Below, in pieces: positions 1 to 6,699 of a stretch of DNA of 7,824 nucleotides. The position numbers were made by a program, and so were the translations under genes. How positions within the stretch are numbered: the first letter of the stretch is position 1; each line of letters starts with the position of its first letter. The notes beneath the pieces were generated by a model. That model did not search any database, was not told the origin of the DNA, and saw nothing but the letters and a program-made list of their open reading frames with translations. The stretch comes from Candidatus Omnitrophota bacterium (lineage in GTDB: Bacteria; Omnitrophota; Gorgyraeia; JABMRG01; JAFGKX01): positions 1-7,824 of the forward strand of contig JAFGKX010000061.1 in assembly GCA_016928375.1 (NCBI GenBank). The letters are read 5' to 3'.

Positions 1-1
1 A

Positions 2-2548
2 ACCCCGGAAGAGTTCGAAAAATACGTTGATACCGTTAAAAAAGACGATGTATACATACAGGATAAGCATATACCAAGGTTAAAGGCGCTTGCAAAGGTG
101 TATAAACTATATGAAGCTTATAAGAGGGGAGAGAACAAAGATGTATTCGATGAGCGGGGCAGATATGATTTTGATGACATGATTATGCTTGCGCTTGAAA
201 CAGTCAAAAAAGAAAAACAGATGAAAGAGCAGTTGCAGCAGCAATATACTTATATAATGGTCGACGAATATCAGGATACAAACGGCGCGCAACTGGCTCT
301 TTTAGCCCAGATAGCTGCCGATAAAAACCCCAACATCTGCTGCGTTGGAGATGATGATCAGTCGATTTACCGTTTTCAGGGGGCAAGCGCAGGTAACTTT
401 AAATTTTTCCTAAAATCTTTCGCCCCAGTAAAATTAGTAAGTTTAGAAGATAATTACCGTTCTTCAAAAGAGATTGTAGGTATCACCGCAAAAATCATCA
501 ATCAACTTCCTGAAACAGAACGAGTAAATGTAAAAAATTTAAAAAATATTTACCCTCACAAAAATAAAATAACAGAATACAGGCAATTCAGCACCGAGGC
601 CGAAGAGCTTTTATACTTGGCTGGCAAAATTCAGAAGCTTAAAAAGCAAGCCCCATATGATGAAATGGCTGTTTTGGTGCGGAAAAGAGAAGATATATTA
701 AAAGTAACTGATATGCTGCAAAAAAAAGGCATACCTTATGCAACAGACGGCAAAGAAGACATAGCTAATGAAAAACGCGTGCGCCAAATGCTTGATGTGC
801 TTTACCTTGCAGACTGCAGAAATACCACTGATCTTACGGAAAAAGACAGGCATTTTTACAGGATTATTTCAAGCGATTATTTTAAGATACCCATGCAGGA
901 TATTTTAAAGTTGATAAATACGGTAAAGGAAAAAAAATATAAATTAAGGCAGCCAACTACATTATTTTTAGAGTTTATGAATACATACGGCGTAGATGCC
1001 GACACTGCGCCTGCTTCAGGGGGCCTGAATTTTGCCGGGTGGGTAATAAAACGGCTGTTAAATAAATCGCAGGCAATGCCGGTGCATTCGGTATTGATGC
1101 ATTTCATAAAGGATGCGAATTTATACGGGTTCATACTGGAATCATTCAAGACGAATAAAGTGTTAAGGATAAGGGACTTAAGGGCGTTGTCTTCGTTTGT
1201 GAGTATGGTGAAGAATTCCGATCTTGCGCGAGCAGGCATTACGTTATCGCAGTTTCTTGATGAAATAGACCTGAAGAAAGAACACGGCATGTCGCTTCAG
1301 GGAAGCCTGGTTACGCGGCAGCAGGAAGGGGTCAGGGTTTTTACAGCGCATGGTTCCAAAGGCCTGGAATTTAATACTGTTTTTGTGCCATTCTGCCTTC
1401 AGGATAAAAGCTGGCCCATTAAGCTAAGGCCCGTCCTTATACCTTTGCCTGTGGAAATTTTTCGGGGCAAGGATAAGGCCGGCACGAAAGAAGAAATCAA
1501 GAAACTGAACATTTACGACGAAATAAGGCTTTTTTATGTGGCGTCAAGCCGCGCAAAATCACAATTGATATATACGGCAAGCCCTACGCAAGACAGCGTC
1601 GCAAGTTTTTATATTGAGAAAATGGGGTTTGAGCCAAAAAACGCTGTATCTGACGAAGAAGGCGCCGCGCAGGGCATGCTCGGTATTTCAGATAAAAAAG
1701 ACCCATTTATAGGCACCAAAAAGATATTAAAAGATATGGTTTCGGAGCTTTCGCTTAATCCAACAAGCATAAACACCTTTATCGCCTGCGGAAGAAAGTT
1801 TTTATATAATAATGTTTTGATGATACCGTCCGAGAAAAAAAGGCAGCTTGTTTTCGGAACCTGCGTGCATAAAGCGCTGGAAGAGGCATATGTAAAGTTC
1901 AAAGACACGGGAAAATTTCCGGATTTTAAATTTTTCAGGGATGCTTTCATGAAAGAGCTTAAATTTCAGGGAGTTGACGAATCTATATATTCGCAATGTA
2001 AGCGCGCTATAGAGGATTTGCAGCCGTGGCTTGAAAATGAATCGAAAAATCCCGTTATGCCGCTTGGCCTGGAAGAGAGGCTGGCAATAAATATAGGCGA
2101 AATACGTTTTACCGGATATTACGACAAAACAGAGCTTGTGAATGAAAGCAAGAAAACAATACGCGTAATAGACTATAAAACAGGTAAACCGGACGAGCAT
2201 ATAAGGAAGATAGAAAAATGCAGTGACCTTGCGAGCGACGAATGCGACGGCTACCTGAGGCAGATTGTTGCGTATAAACTGCTTTTCGATGGGTCTAAAA
2301 AAATAAACAACGGCTATAAGGTGGCGACAGGCGAGCTTGTATTTATAAATACATCTGATATAAAATTAAGCAAGAATATCGAAATAGAGATCACGGATAG
2401 TATGGTAAGCGAACTTACGGATGTAATAAAGCGGTGCTGGAAAAAAATAAACAGTTTGGAATTCGAAAAACTTCCCAATGTCGATAAGGACAAATGCGGC
2501 ACCTTAAAAAACAGGCGCTGCGACTATTATGACATTTGCTGGATGTAG
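2..2548 (+). CDS. UvrD/Rep-family DNA helicase fused to a PD-(D/E)XK nuclease (5' partial)
   Basis: The frame is open from base 2 with no stop, so the gene begins before the window; 848 codons are visible and a GTG at 98 is not a credible start. Numbering from the first visible codon, superfamily-1 helicase motifs follow in order: motif II DEYQD (88-92), motif III GDDDQSIYRFQGA (116-128), EDNYRSS (149-155), motif V around TAHGSKGLEF (448-457) and motif VI EIRLFYVASSRAK (507-519). Walker A must lie upstream. From about residue 588 comes a RecB/AddB/Cas4-like nuclease domain: H623 in FGTCVHKALEEAY, D708 in GYYDK, and D724-x-K726 in DYKTGK. C596 plus C832, C840 and C846 are placed like the Fe-S cysteines of AddB and Cas4. 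The expected role is ATP-driven DNA unwinding with strand cleavage in cytoplasmic double-strand-break processing. No RecC/AddB partner is visible. The family call is firm; the exact pathway is inference. Confidence 0.93.
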   Translation, partial: TPEEFEKYVDTVKKDDVYIQDKHIPRLKALAKVYKLYEAYKRGENKDVFDERGRYDFDDMIMLALETVKKEKQMKEQLQQQYTYIMVDEYQDTNGAQLALLAQIAADKNPNICCVGDDDQSIYRFQGASAGNFKFFLKSFAPVKLVSLEDNYRSSKEIVGITAKIINQLPETERVNVKNLKNIYPHKNKITEYRQFSTEAEELLYLAGKIQKLKKQAPYDEMAVLVRKREDILKVTDMLQKKGIPYATDGKEDIANEKRVRQMLDVLYLADCRNTTDLTEKDRHFYRIISSDYFKIPMQDILKLINTVKEKKYKLRQPTTLFLEFMNTYGVDADTAPASGGLNFAGWVIKRLLNKSQAMPVHSVLMHFIKDANLYGFILESFKTNKVLRIRDLRALSSFVSMVKNSDLARAGITLSQFLDEIDLKKEHGMSLQGSLVTRQQEGVRVFTAHGSKGLEFNTVFVPFCLQDKSWPIKLRPVLIPLPVEIFRGKDKAGTKEEIKKLNIYDEIRLFYVASSRAKSQLIYTASPTQDSVASFYIEKMGFEPKNAVSDEEGAAQGMLGISDKKDPFIGTKKILKDMVSELSLNPTSINTFIACGRKFLYNNVLMIPSEKKRQLVFGTCVHKALEEAYVKFKDTGKFPDFKFFRDAFMKELKFQGVDESIYSQCKRAIEDLQPWLENESKNPVMPLGLEERLAINIGEIRFTGYYDKTELVNESKKTIRVIDYKTGKPDEHIRKIEKCSDLASDECDGYLRQIVAYKLLFDGSKKINNGYKVATGELVFINTSDIKLSKNIEIEITDSMVSELTDVIKRCWKKINSLEFEKLPNVDKDKCGTLKNRRCDYYDICWM

Positions 2549-2589
2549 GCGCCGGGCAGGCGCACTCCGCAAGTGAATGAGCGGGAAAC

Positions 2590-2594
2590 AGGAG
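2590..2594 (+). promoter_or_regulatory. Ribosome binding site of the coiled-coil exported protein
   Basis: AGGAG lies 7 nt before the ATG at 2602 and fixes that start, which also gives a proper signal-peptide n-region. Confidence 0.7.
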
Positions 2595-2601
2595 AAAATA
2601 A

Positions 2602-2925
2602 ATGAAACATATTTTTATTATTTTTTCGTTAATTATTTTCACTGCCGTATCTTTTGCCCAGGAGAATGACAGCGAAGAAGCTTCTTCGGGTATGGAAATT
2701 ATACAGGTTGGAAACGGCCAGAAGCTGTTTGTTCCAAAAGGCACAAAAATCAGGCGTGTGGGCGCTCAGCTAATCCTGGAAGATAATGCCGAATATGTAG
2801 CAACCCGCATTTCCGGCCTCGAGGCGCGTATAGAAAAACTGGAGGCTCAGGGAGAGGAACTTAAGCAAAACGTGCAGGATTTGAAAAATTCCGTTAAAGG
2901 CTCAGAGGGCAGTAAACAAGATTAA
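2602..2925 (+). CDS. Small exported coiled-coil protein, function unknown
   Basis: I do not recognise this 107-aa protein as a named family. Residues 1-19 form a Sec signal peptide: MKH, a hydrophobic core, then SFA before QEND, giving a signal peptidase I type site. The mature part begins with an acidic stretch (ENDSEEASS). A segment around MEIIQVGNGQKLFVPKGTKI and LILEDNAEY follows, probably a short beta region. From about residue 66 to 96 there is an amphipathic heptad-like helix (ISGLEARIEKLEAQ and onward), which suggests coiled-coil oligomerisation in the periplasm. The gene follows the helicase by 53 nt and precedes the cysteine-rich gene by 11 nt, so it fits in the same transcript. There are no cysteines and no lipobox. 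A scaffold or envelope-associated role is possible but not shown. Confidence 0.8.
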   Translation: MKHIFIIFSLIIFTAVSFAQENDSEEASSGMEIIQVGNGQKLFVPKGTKIRRVGAQLILEDNAEYVATRISGLEARIEKLEAQGEELKQNVQDLKNSVKGSEGSKQD

Positions 2926-2936
2926 AAGAGGTGTTT

Positions 2937-3080
2937 ATGGATGAAGAAAAAGCGCTGCATGAATGGGGATTAAGGGTATGCCCTTTAAGAGGCAAGCAAT
3001 GCCTGTGCAAAGGCTGCGCCTGGTGGCTTGAAAAAGAACAAACGTGTGCTATAAAAAAAATATCGCAGAATAAAGAATAA
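2937..3080 (+). CDS. 47-aa cysteine-rich small protein, probable metal or Fe-S binder
   Basis: This short ORF begins at ATG 2937 behind AGAGGTG and ends TAA at 3078-3080, filling the gap between its neighbours. It has five cysteines in 47 residues: C15, C22, C24, C27 and C37, in the arrangement CPLRGKQCLCKGCAWW followed by TCAI. The C-P...C....C-x-W-W...C spacing resembles a group of very small bacterial proteins that I recall only as uncharacterised. Four of the cysteines (15, 22, 27, 37) could form a zinc knuckle or bind an Fe-S cluster. It has no signal peptide, so it is probably cytoplasmic, which suits reduced cysteines. The ribosome binding site, the snug fit and the non-random cysteine pattern support a real gene. 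Function is unknown. Confidence 0.78.
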   Translation: MDEEKALHEWGLRVCPLRGKQCLCKGCAWWLEKEQTCAIKKISQNKE

Positions 3081-3125
3081 TTGAAAAAAACAGCCCGGTA
3101 TGCTACGATAAATACAGGTGATAAT

Positions 3126-3635
3126 ATGATTTTTGGAAAAAAAGAAATAGTGCTCACAAGTAAAAAGTATGGCGCTGTATTAAAAAAACAGGCAGTCAAA
3201 AAACCACGTCCGGAAAAAAGCATCATATCCGGGATAAAGGATATCTTTAAAATGAAAAAGAAACCTACGGGTAAAAAACCCGCCATAAAGCAAAAACCAA
3301 AAATTGTACTCCGAAAAAAGGCTAAGTTAGTATCGAAGAAGCCGGAAAAAAGGAGGCAGAAAATGGCTGACAAAGAGGTCAAAGAGGTGAAGATAGGCGA
3401 GATAACGCACTTCTTTCCGCATGTAAACGCTGCGGTCGTAAAATTAAAATCAGCGCTTACTGAAGGCGACACAGTGCATATCAAAGGCCACTCTACTGAT
3501 TTTACCGAGCAGGTTACGTCTATGCAGATCGATAACAAGCCTATTAAAGCTGCAAAAAAGGGGCAGGAGATAGGGCTTTTAGTCAAAGAAAAAGTGCGCG
3601 GCGGAGATTTAGTTTACAAAGAAACGGTGAAATAA
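3126..3635 (+). CDS. EF-Tu domain-2-like protein with lysine-rich N-terminal extension
   Basis: The last 90 residues (from ATG 3363) match the small 'translation elongation factor-like' beta-barrel family: IGEITHFFPHVNAAVVKL, GDTVHIKGHSTDFTEQV, SMQID, and GQEIGLLVKEKVRGGDLVY. This is the fold of EF-Tu/IF2 domain 2, here without any GTPase domain. The frame stays open upstream to 3081. I chose ATG 3126 because AGGTGAT (3116-3122) precedes it, giving 169 aa; the TTG at 3081 has no ribosome binding site. The added 79 residues carry about 30 Lys/Arg, with KKP-type motifs, and look disordered and nucleic-acid binding. A perfect AGGAGG before the in-frame ATG 3363 means the short 90-aa form is at least as likely, and both may be made. 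Era starts 8 nt downstream. The cellular role of this family is not established; an RNA- or ribosome-linked function is inference. Confidence 0.82.
   Translation: MIFGKKEIVLTSKKYGAVLKKQAVKKPRPEKSIISGIKDIFKMKKKPTGKKPAIKQKPKIVLRKKAKLVSKKPEKRRQKMADKEVKEVKIGEITHFFPHVNAAVVKLKSALTEGDTVHIKGHSTDFTEQVTSMQIDNKPIKAAKKGQEIGLLVKEKVRGGDLVYKETVK
3351..3356 (+). promoter_or_regulatory. Strong internal Shine-Dalgarno for the short EF-Tu-like form
   Basis: AGGAGG sits 6 nt before ATG 3363, inside the longer reading frame. It lies exactly at the junction between the lysine-rich extension and the conserved barrel, so it decides between a 90-aa and a 169-aa product. Confidence 0.65.
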
Positions 3636-3643
3636 TCAAATAA

Positions 3644-4537
3644 ATGCCCAAAGAAGAATTTAAATCCGGCTTCGTCGCCATCATCGGAAAGCCAAACGTA
3701 GGCAAATCCACCATATTAAACTTTCTTTTAAAAGAGAAGATAGCCATTGTGTCCCCTAAGCCGGAAACCACCAGAGATAACGTGCAGGGCATAATAACCA
3801 CAGAAAAATTCCAGATAGTTTTTGTTGATACGCCCGGAATCCACCAGCCGCATCTTCCTTTAGGAAAACAAATAGTTAAAAAAGCCCGTTCAAGTTTAAG
3901 CGGCGCAGACCTGTTGCTGGTAGTTATGGAAGCCACCTCAGGGATTTGCGAGGAAGACAAAAGGCTGCTGGACCTGGTGCGGAATACAGAGATTAAATCC
4001 ATACTTTTGATCAACAAGGTTGACGCGGTGAAAAAATCCAGGCTGCTTCCCATAATAGAGGACCTGTCGGTTAATTATACATTTCTGGATATTATACCGA
4101 TATCCGCATTATCCGGCGATAATATGGATATAGTAAAGGATAAAGTCCTGGAAAATTTGTCCGCAGGCGAAAAATATTATCCCGACGGACAGGTTACAGA
4201 CAAAGATATTAAATTCAGGATTTCGGAAACGATAAGGGAAAAAGTCCTGTTTCTGACCAGGCAGGAAGTGCCGCATTCAATAGCCGTGCTCATAGAAGAA
4301 ATGGCTCAAAGGCAGGATAAAGATATAATGAATATAAGGGCATGTATTTACGTGGAAAGAGACTCGCAGAAAGCCATTATAATAGGAAAAAAAGGCAGTA
4401 TGATAAAAGAAATAGGTTCAACAGCAAGGCCTGAAATAGAAGCGTTGGTAGGCAAAAAGGTTTTTTTGGCTCTGTGGGTTAAAGTTTTAAAAAACTGGAG
4501 AAAGGACCCGAGGGCGCTTGATATGCTGGGATTCTGA
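3644..4537 (+). CDS. era: GTPase Era, ribosome small-subunit assembly factor
   Basis: This 297-aa protein has the normal Era length and layout. The G domain shows G1 GKPNVGKS (15-22), the G2 region PETTRDNVQG (40-49), G3 DTPG (62-65), G4 NKVD (124-127) and G5 SAL (154-156). A C-terminal KH domain carries IIIGKKGSMIKEIG with GKKG at 248-251, and the protein ends with the typical KVLKNWRKDPRALDMLGF. Era binds the 3' end of 16S rRNA next to the anti-Shine-Dalgarno and couples GTP hydrolysis to 30S maturation; it acts in the cytoplasm, often near the membrane. The start at 3644 is 8 nt after the previous stop with only a weak GGTGA about 13 nt upstream, so coupling to the upstream gene is likely. 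The next gene begins 1 nt after the stop. Confidence 0.97.
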   Translation: MPKEEFKSGFVAIIGKPNVGKSTILNFLLKEKIAIVSPKPETTRDNVQGIITTEKFQIVFVDTPGIHQPHLPLGKQIVKKARSSLSGADLLLVVMEATSGICEEDKRLLDLVRNTEIKSILLINKVDAVKKSRLLPIIEDLSVNYTFLDIIPISALSGDNMDIVKDKVLENLSAGEKYYPDGQVTDKDIKFRISETIREKVLFLTRQEVPHSIAVLIEEMAQRQDKDIMNIRACIYVERDSQKAIIIGKKGSMIKEIGSTARPEIEALVGKKVFLALWVKVLKNWRKDPRALDMLGF

Positions 4538-4538
4538 T

Positions 4539-5018
4539 ATGAAAAAAGCGAGAGTATATTCAATAATATTGATACCTCAGTTGGGGCAGTATATAGTAAC
4601 CCTGGAGGAAATAGGCGGCATAAGATTAATCCCTATATGGATAGGCCCTTCCGAAGGCATGGCAATAAGCGCAAAACTTAACAGCCAGGTTTTTCAGCGG
4701 CCCATGACCCATGATCTGATATCCGATATGCTTGGTAAGGTTAAGGCAAAAATAAAAAAGGTTACGATAACGGATGTAAAGGATAATACGTTTTATGCCA
4801 GCATGACTCTTTCTTTTAACAAAAAGATTATAGAGATAGATTCCCGCCCGAGCGATGCTATTGCCCTGGCGGTCAGGGTCAATGCCGCAATTTTCATAGA
4901 CGATGCCGTTTTCAAAAAATGCCCTTCCATACAAAAGCCCATTACGGAACAGGAGATAACTGATTTCAAGAAACATCTGGAAAACCTAAAACCAGAGGAT
5001 TTTTTTAAGAAGGTGTAA
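4539..5018 (+). CDS. Bifunctional nuclease family protein (BFN / DUF151)
   Basis: This 159-aa protein belongs to the DUF151 family. Signatures are WIGPSEGMAI (34-43), the RPMTHDL segment (54-60) and the hallmark DSRPSDAIALAVR (101-113), followed by IFIDDAVF. The C-terminal region is helical and charged (ITDFKKHLENLKPEDFFKKV). Family members related to Thermotoga TM0160 and plant BBD proteins have been reported to act on both DNA and RNA; which substrate this one uses cannot be read from sequence. I chose ATG 4539 over the in-frame TTG 4518 because it starts directly at the conserved MKKARVYSI and lies 1 nt after the Era stop. The ribosome binding site is poor, so translation is probably coupled to era. 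Its place between Era and a membrane protease hints at RNA or stress metabolism, as inference only. Confidence 0.92.
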   Translation: MKKARVYSIILIPQLGQYIVTLEEIGGIRLIPIWIGPSEGMAISAKLNSQVFQRPMTHDLISDMLGKVKAKIKKVTITDVKDNTFYASMTLSFNKKIIEIDSRPSDAIALAVRVNAAIFIDDAVFKKCPSIQKPITEQEITDFKKHLENLKPEDFFKKV

Positions 5019-5019
5019 A

Positions 5020-6135
5020 ATGAAAACCGCCGAAAATATTCAGAACGCTAAAAAATATTGCAGGATAAAGCACAATATAGCCCTTTTGGAAATGTTTCTT
5101 ACGCTGGCGCTGCTTTTACTGATTCAGGCAAGCGGGCTCTCATCCGAATTTAAACGTATAGCATTATCCGTAAGCCGTGCGCCCATTTTATTAATAGCGG
5201 TTTATATGACTATGTTCGGCATTTTTTTAAGTGTAATTTTCTTCTGGCCGGATTATTACGCGGGGTACATACTTGAGCATAAATTCAGCCTGTCAAAGCA
5301 GAATTTTATTTCCTGGCTAAAAGATTATTTTAAACGGCTTTTGATAGGCGGAGTAATTTACCTCTTAATGCTTGAGGTTTTGTATTATTTTTTGAAAAAC
5401 TTTCCCGGCATCTGGTGGTTGTGGGTATCGGTAATATGGCTTTTTTTCAGCCTTTTTCTTGCAAAGATATTTCCAATTTTTATAATACCGCTTTTTTACA
5501 AACTTCAGCCCCTGGAAGATGAATCTCTTAAGGCCAGGCTTCTTGGCCTTGCTAAAAAATCGCGCGTGAAGATACTGGACATATACCGCATAGGACTTGG
5601 AGAAAAGACAAAAAAGGCGAACGCGGCATTAACAGGCATGGGCTCTTCCAAAAGAATATTGTTGTCCGATACACTGCTTGATAATTATACCCAGGATGAG
5701 ATAGAGGCGACGCTTGCGCATGAGCTGGCGCATTATAAATACCGGCATGTATGGAAGCTCATAATTTTTAACCTGCTGCTTACTGTCGCCACTTTTTTAT
5801 TTATTCATTTTGGATATAATTATATTATTTTTAATGCGATAAAATTAAATATATATGATATAGGCGCATTTCCGGCGCTGGCATTTTTGTTTACAGTGTT
5901 TAATATAATATTTATTCCTGCATATAATGCATTGAGCAGGCATTTCGAAACGCAGGCGGACAAAGAGGCCGTTAATGTTACCGGAAAACCGGATGCCTTT
6001 ATTTCTCTTATGAAGAAACTGACCGAGCAAAATCTGTCGGATCCCGAACCATCAAAAATAGCAGAGATGTTCTTTTATGACCACCCGCCGGCAGGCAAAA
6101 GAATAAGGACGGCCGGTGAAACTATAAAAAAATAA
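5020..6135 (+). CDS. M48 family integral-membrane zinc metalloprotease (Ste24/CAAX protease-like)
   Basis: The 371-aa protein matches Ste24-type M48 peptidases. An N-terminal region with about five hydrophobic segments (roughly 20-38, 54-76, 107-126, 131-148, 150-160) contains the family feature ILEHKFSLSKQNFISWLKDYFK. The catalytic domain has HELAH at 234-238 (zinc ligands H234 and H238, general base E235) and a third zinc ligand E310 in FETQADKEA. KTKKANAALTG (196-206) precedes it as in the family, two more membrane segments lie at about 245-270 and 283-302, and the end FFYDHPPAGKRI is typical. Eukaryotic relatives cut prenylated proteins; bacteria generally lack that substrate, so a role in membrane protein quality control is more likely, by inference. 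It starts 1 nt after the DUF151 stop, with AAGGTG overlapping that stop as ribosome binding site. Confidence 0.95.
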   Translation: MKTAENIQNAKKYCRIKHNIALLEMFLTLALLLLIQASGLSSEFKRIALSVSRAPILLIAVYMTMFGIFLSVIFFWPDYYAGYILEHKFSLSKQNFISWLKDYFKRLLIGGVIYLLMLEVLYYFLKNFPGIWWLWVSVIWLFFSLFLAKIFPIFIIPLFYKLQPLEDESLKARLLGLAKKSRVKILDIYRIGLGEKTKKANAALTGMGSSKRILLSDTLLDNYTQDEIEATLAHELAHYKYRHVWKLIIFNLLLTVATFLFIHFGYNYIIFNAIKLNIYDIGAFPALAFLFTVFNIIFIPAYNALSRHFETQADKEAVNVTGKPDAFISLMKKLTEQNLSDPEPSKIAEMFFYDHPPAGKRIRTAGETIKK

Positions 6136-6143
6136 AAAAAGTG

Positions 6144-6172
6144 TTGCATAGACGGTGAATTTATGTTATATT
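6144..6172 (+). promoter_or_regulatory. Sigma-70-like promoter with extended -10
   Basis: TTGCAT (6144-6149) and TATATT (6167-6172) are separated by exactly 17 bp. TG lies one base before the -10 hexamer (6164-6165), as in extended -10 promoters. Transcription would begin near 6179-6180 and give a leader of about 54 nt before the GTG at 6233. It lies just after the protease stop, so it separates the long upstream operon from the next unit. Confidence 0.6.
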
Positions 6173-6216
6173 TCAAAATAAGGTATGAATTTATTTTTTG
6201 TTTAACAATTGAATAT

Positions 6217-6227
6217 TAAGGAGGTGA
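6217..6227 (+). promoter_or_regulatory. Perfect 11-base Shine-Dalgarno
   Basis: TAAGGAGGTGA is fully complementary to the usual 16S rRNA 3' tail and lies 5 nt before GTG 6233. It fixes the start of the exported protein at GTG rather than at the downstream TTG 6341, which has no ribosome binding site. It also predicts strong translation. Confidence 0.85.
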
Positions 6228-6232
6228 AATCA

Positions 6233-6619
6233 GTGAAGAATATATTTGTCGTTATATTGACAGCAGCTATAATCCTTGGTTTATTTGCGGTGACCGCTTA
6301 GGCAGAAGAAAAAATAGAACGCGGCGCAAAGAATGTAGCGTTGGGTTGGACTGAAGTTCCGAATACCATTGTAAGTATTACAAAGGAAACAAAGAACCCG
6401 ATTATCGGTTTGACAGTAGGAACCGTAAAGGGAGTTCTTAATGCCTTTGCAAGAACAGCTTCCGGAGCAATGGATATCGTAACAACACCTATCGGACAAA
6501 GAGCCCCGGACATGAAGACACAAATAATAGAAGTTCCGGACACTACCACTACCACAGCATCTTCAAAGACAGCATCTTCGAAGACAGCTGTTAAGGGCAG
6601 CGCAAAGAACATAAAATAG
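6233..6619 (+). CDS. TIGR04073-like exosortase-associated exported protein, interrupted by an in-frame TAG
   Basis: Read from GTG 6233, the frame gives a signal peptide of 22 residues (MKNIF, hydrophobic core, AVTA), then TAG at 6299-6301, then AEEKIERGAKNVALGWTEVPN and on to TAG at 6617-6619: 128 codons including the amber. The mature part (GAKNVALGWTEVP, NPIIGLTVGTVKGVLNAFARTASGAMDIVTTPI) matches my memory of the TIGR04073 pattern, small exported proteins found in exosortase-bearing bacteria; their molecular function is unknown. The C-terminus is Thr/Ser/Lys-rich with a short tandem repeat. The amber replaces the residue at -2 of an A-x-A signal peptidase site. The gene has a good promoter, a perfect ribosome binding site and a terminator, so it does not look decayed apart from this codon. 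It may be a sequencing error, a fresh null mutation or a readthrough gene. TTG 6341 would yield a 92-aa product lacking the signal peptide. Confidence 0.75.
6554..6595 (+). repeat. 15-bp tandem repeat, two copies plus a partial third
   Basis: ACAGCATCTTCAAAG (6554-6568) is followed directly by ACAGCATCTTCGAAG (6569-6583), one base different, and then by ACAGCTGTTAAG (6584-6595). It encodes TASSK-TASSK-TAVK in the C-terminal tail of the TIGR04073-like protein. Confidence 0.85.
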
Positions 6620-6661
6620 TTTATTCTGACTCGGTGGTAGATATAGATGTTTAAAAAGGAG

Positions 6662-6697
6662 CAGGGCTATTCTTGCAAGAATAGCCCTGTTTTTTTT
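6662..6697 (+). terminator. Strong intrinsic terminator
   Basis: A perfect 28-base palindrome spans 6662-6689. Its left half CAGGGCTATTCTTG is matched by CAAGAATAGCCCTG, giving a 12-bp stem and a 4-nt loop. Eight Ts follow at 6690-6697. It lies 42 nt after the stop at 6619 and ends the TIGR04073-like unit. Confidence 0.93.
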
Positions 6698-6699
6698 GA

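Noticed and set aside
98..100. GTG as start of the helicase
   Set aside because: The frame is open without stops back to base 2, the upstream codons read as normal protein, and the helicase Walker A motif must still lie further upstream, so the gene is truncated by the window.
2549..2563. GCGCC/GGCGC hairpin after the helicase stop as a terminator
   Set aside because: The stem is only 5 bp and no T-tract follows; the next gene is close and probably co-transcribed.
3081..3083. TTG as start of the EF-Tu-like protein
   Set aside because: No ribosome binding site precedes it and it abuts the previous stop; ATG 3126 and ATG 3363 both have better sites.
2894..3586. Long reverse-strand open frame (230 codons)
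   Set aside because: It is antisense to the cysteine-rich and EF-Tu-like genes. The run of hydrophobic and Phe residues is the mirror of Lys codons on the + strand, and it has no family resemblance.
4518..4520. TTG as start of the DUF151 protein
   Set aside because: It would overlap the end of era and add seven non-conserved residues; ATG 4539 begins the conserved domain.
6626..6655. CTGACT and TTTAAA as a promoter for the 81-aa ORF
   Set aside because: The -35 matches only 4 of 6 bases, the spacing is 18, and the product would run straight into the terminator at 6662.
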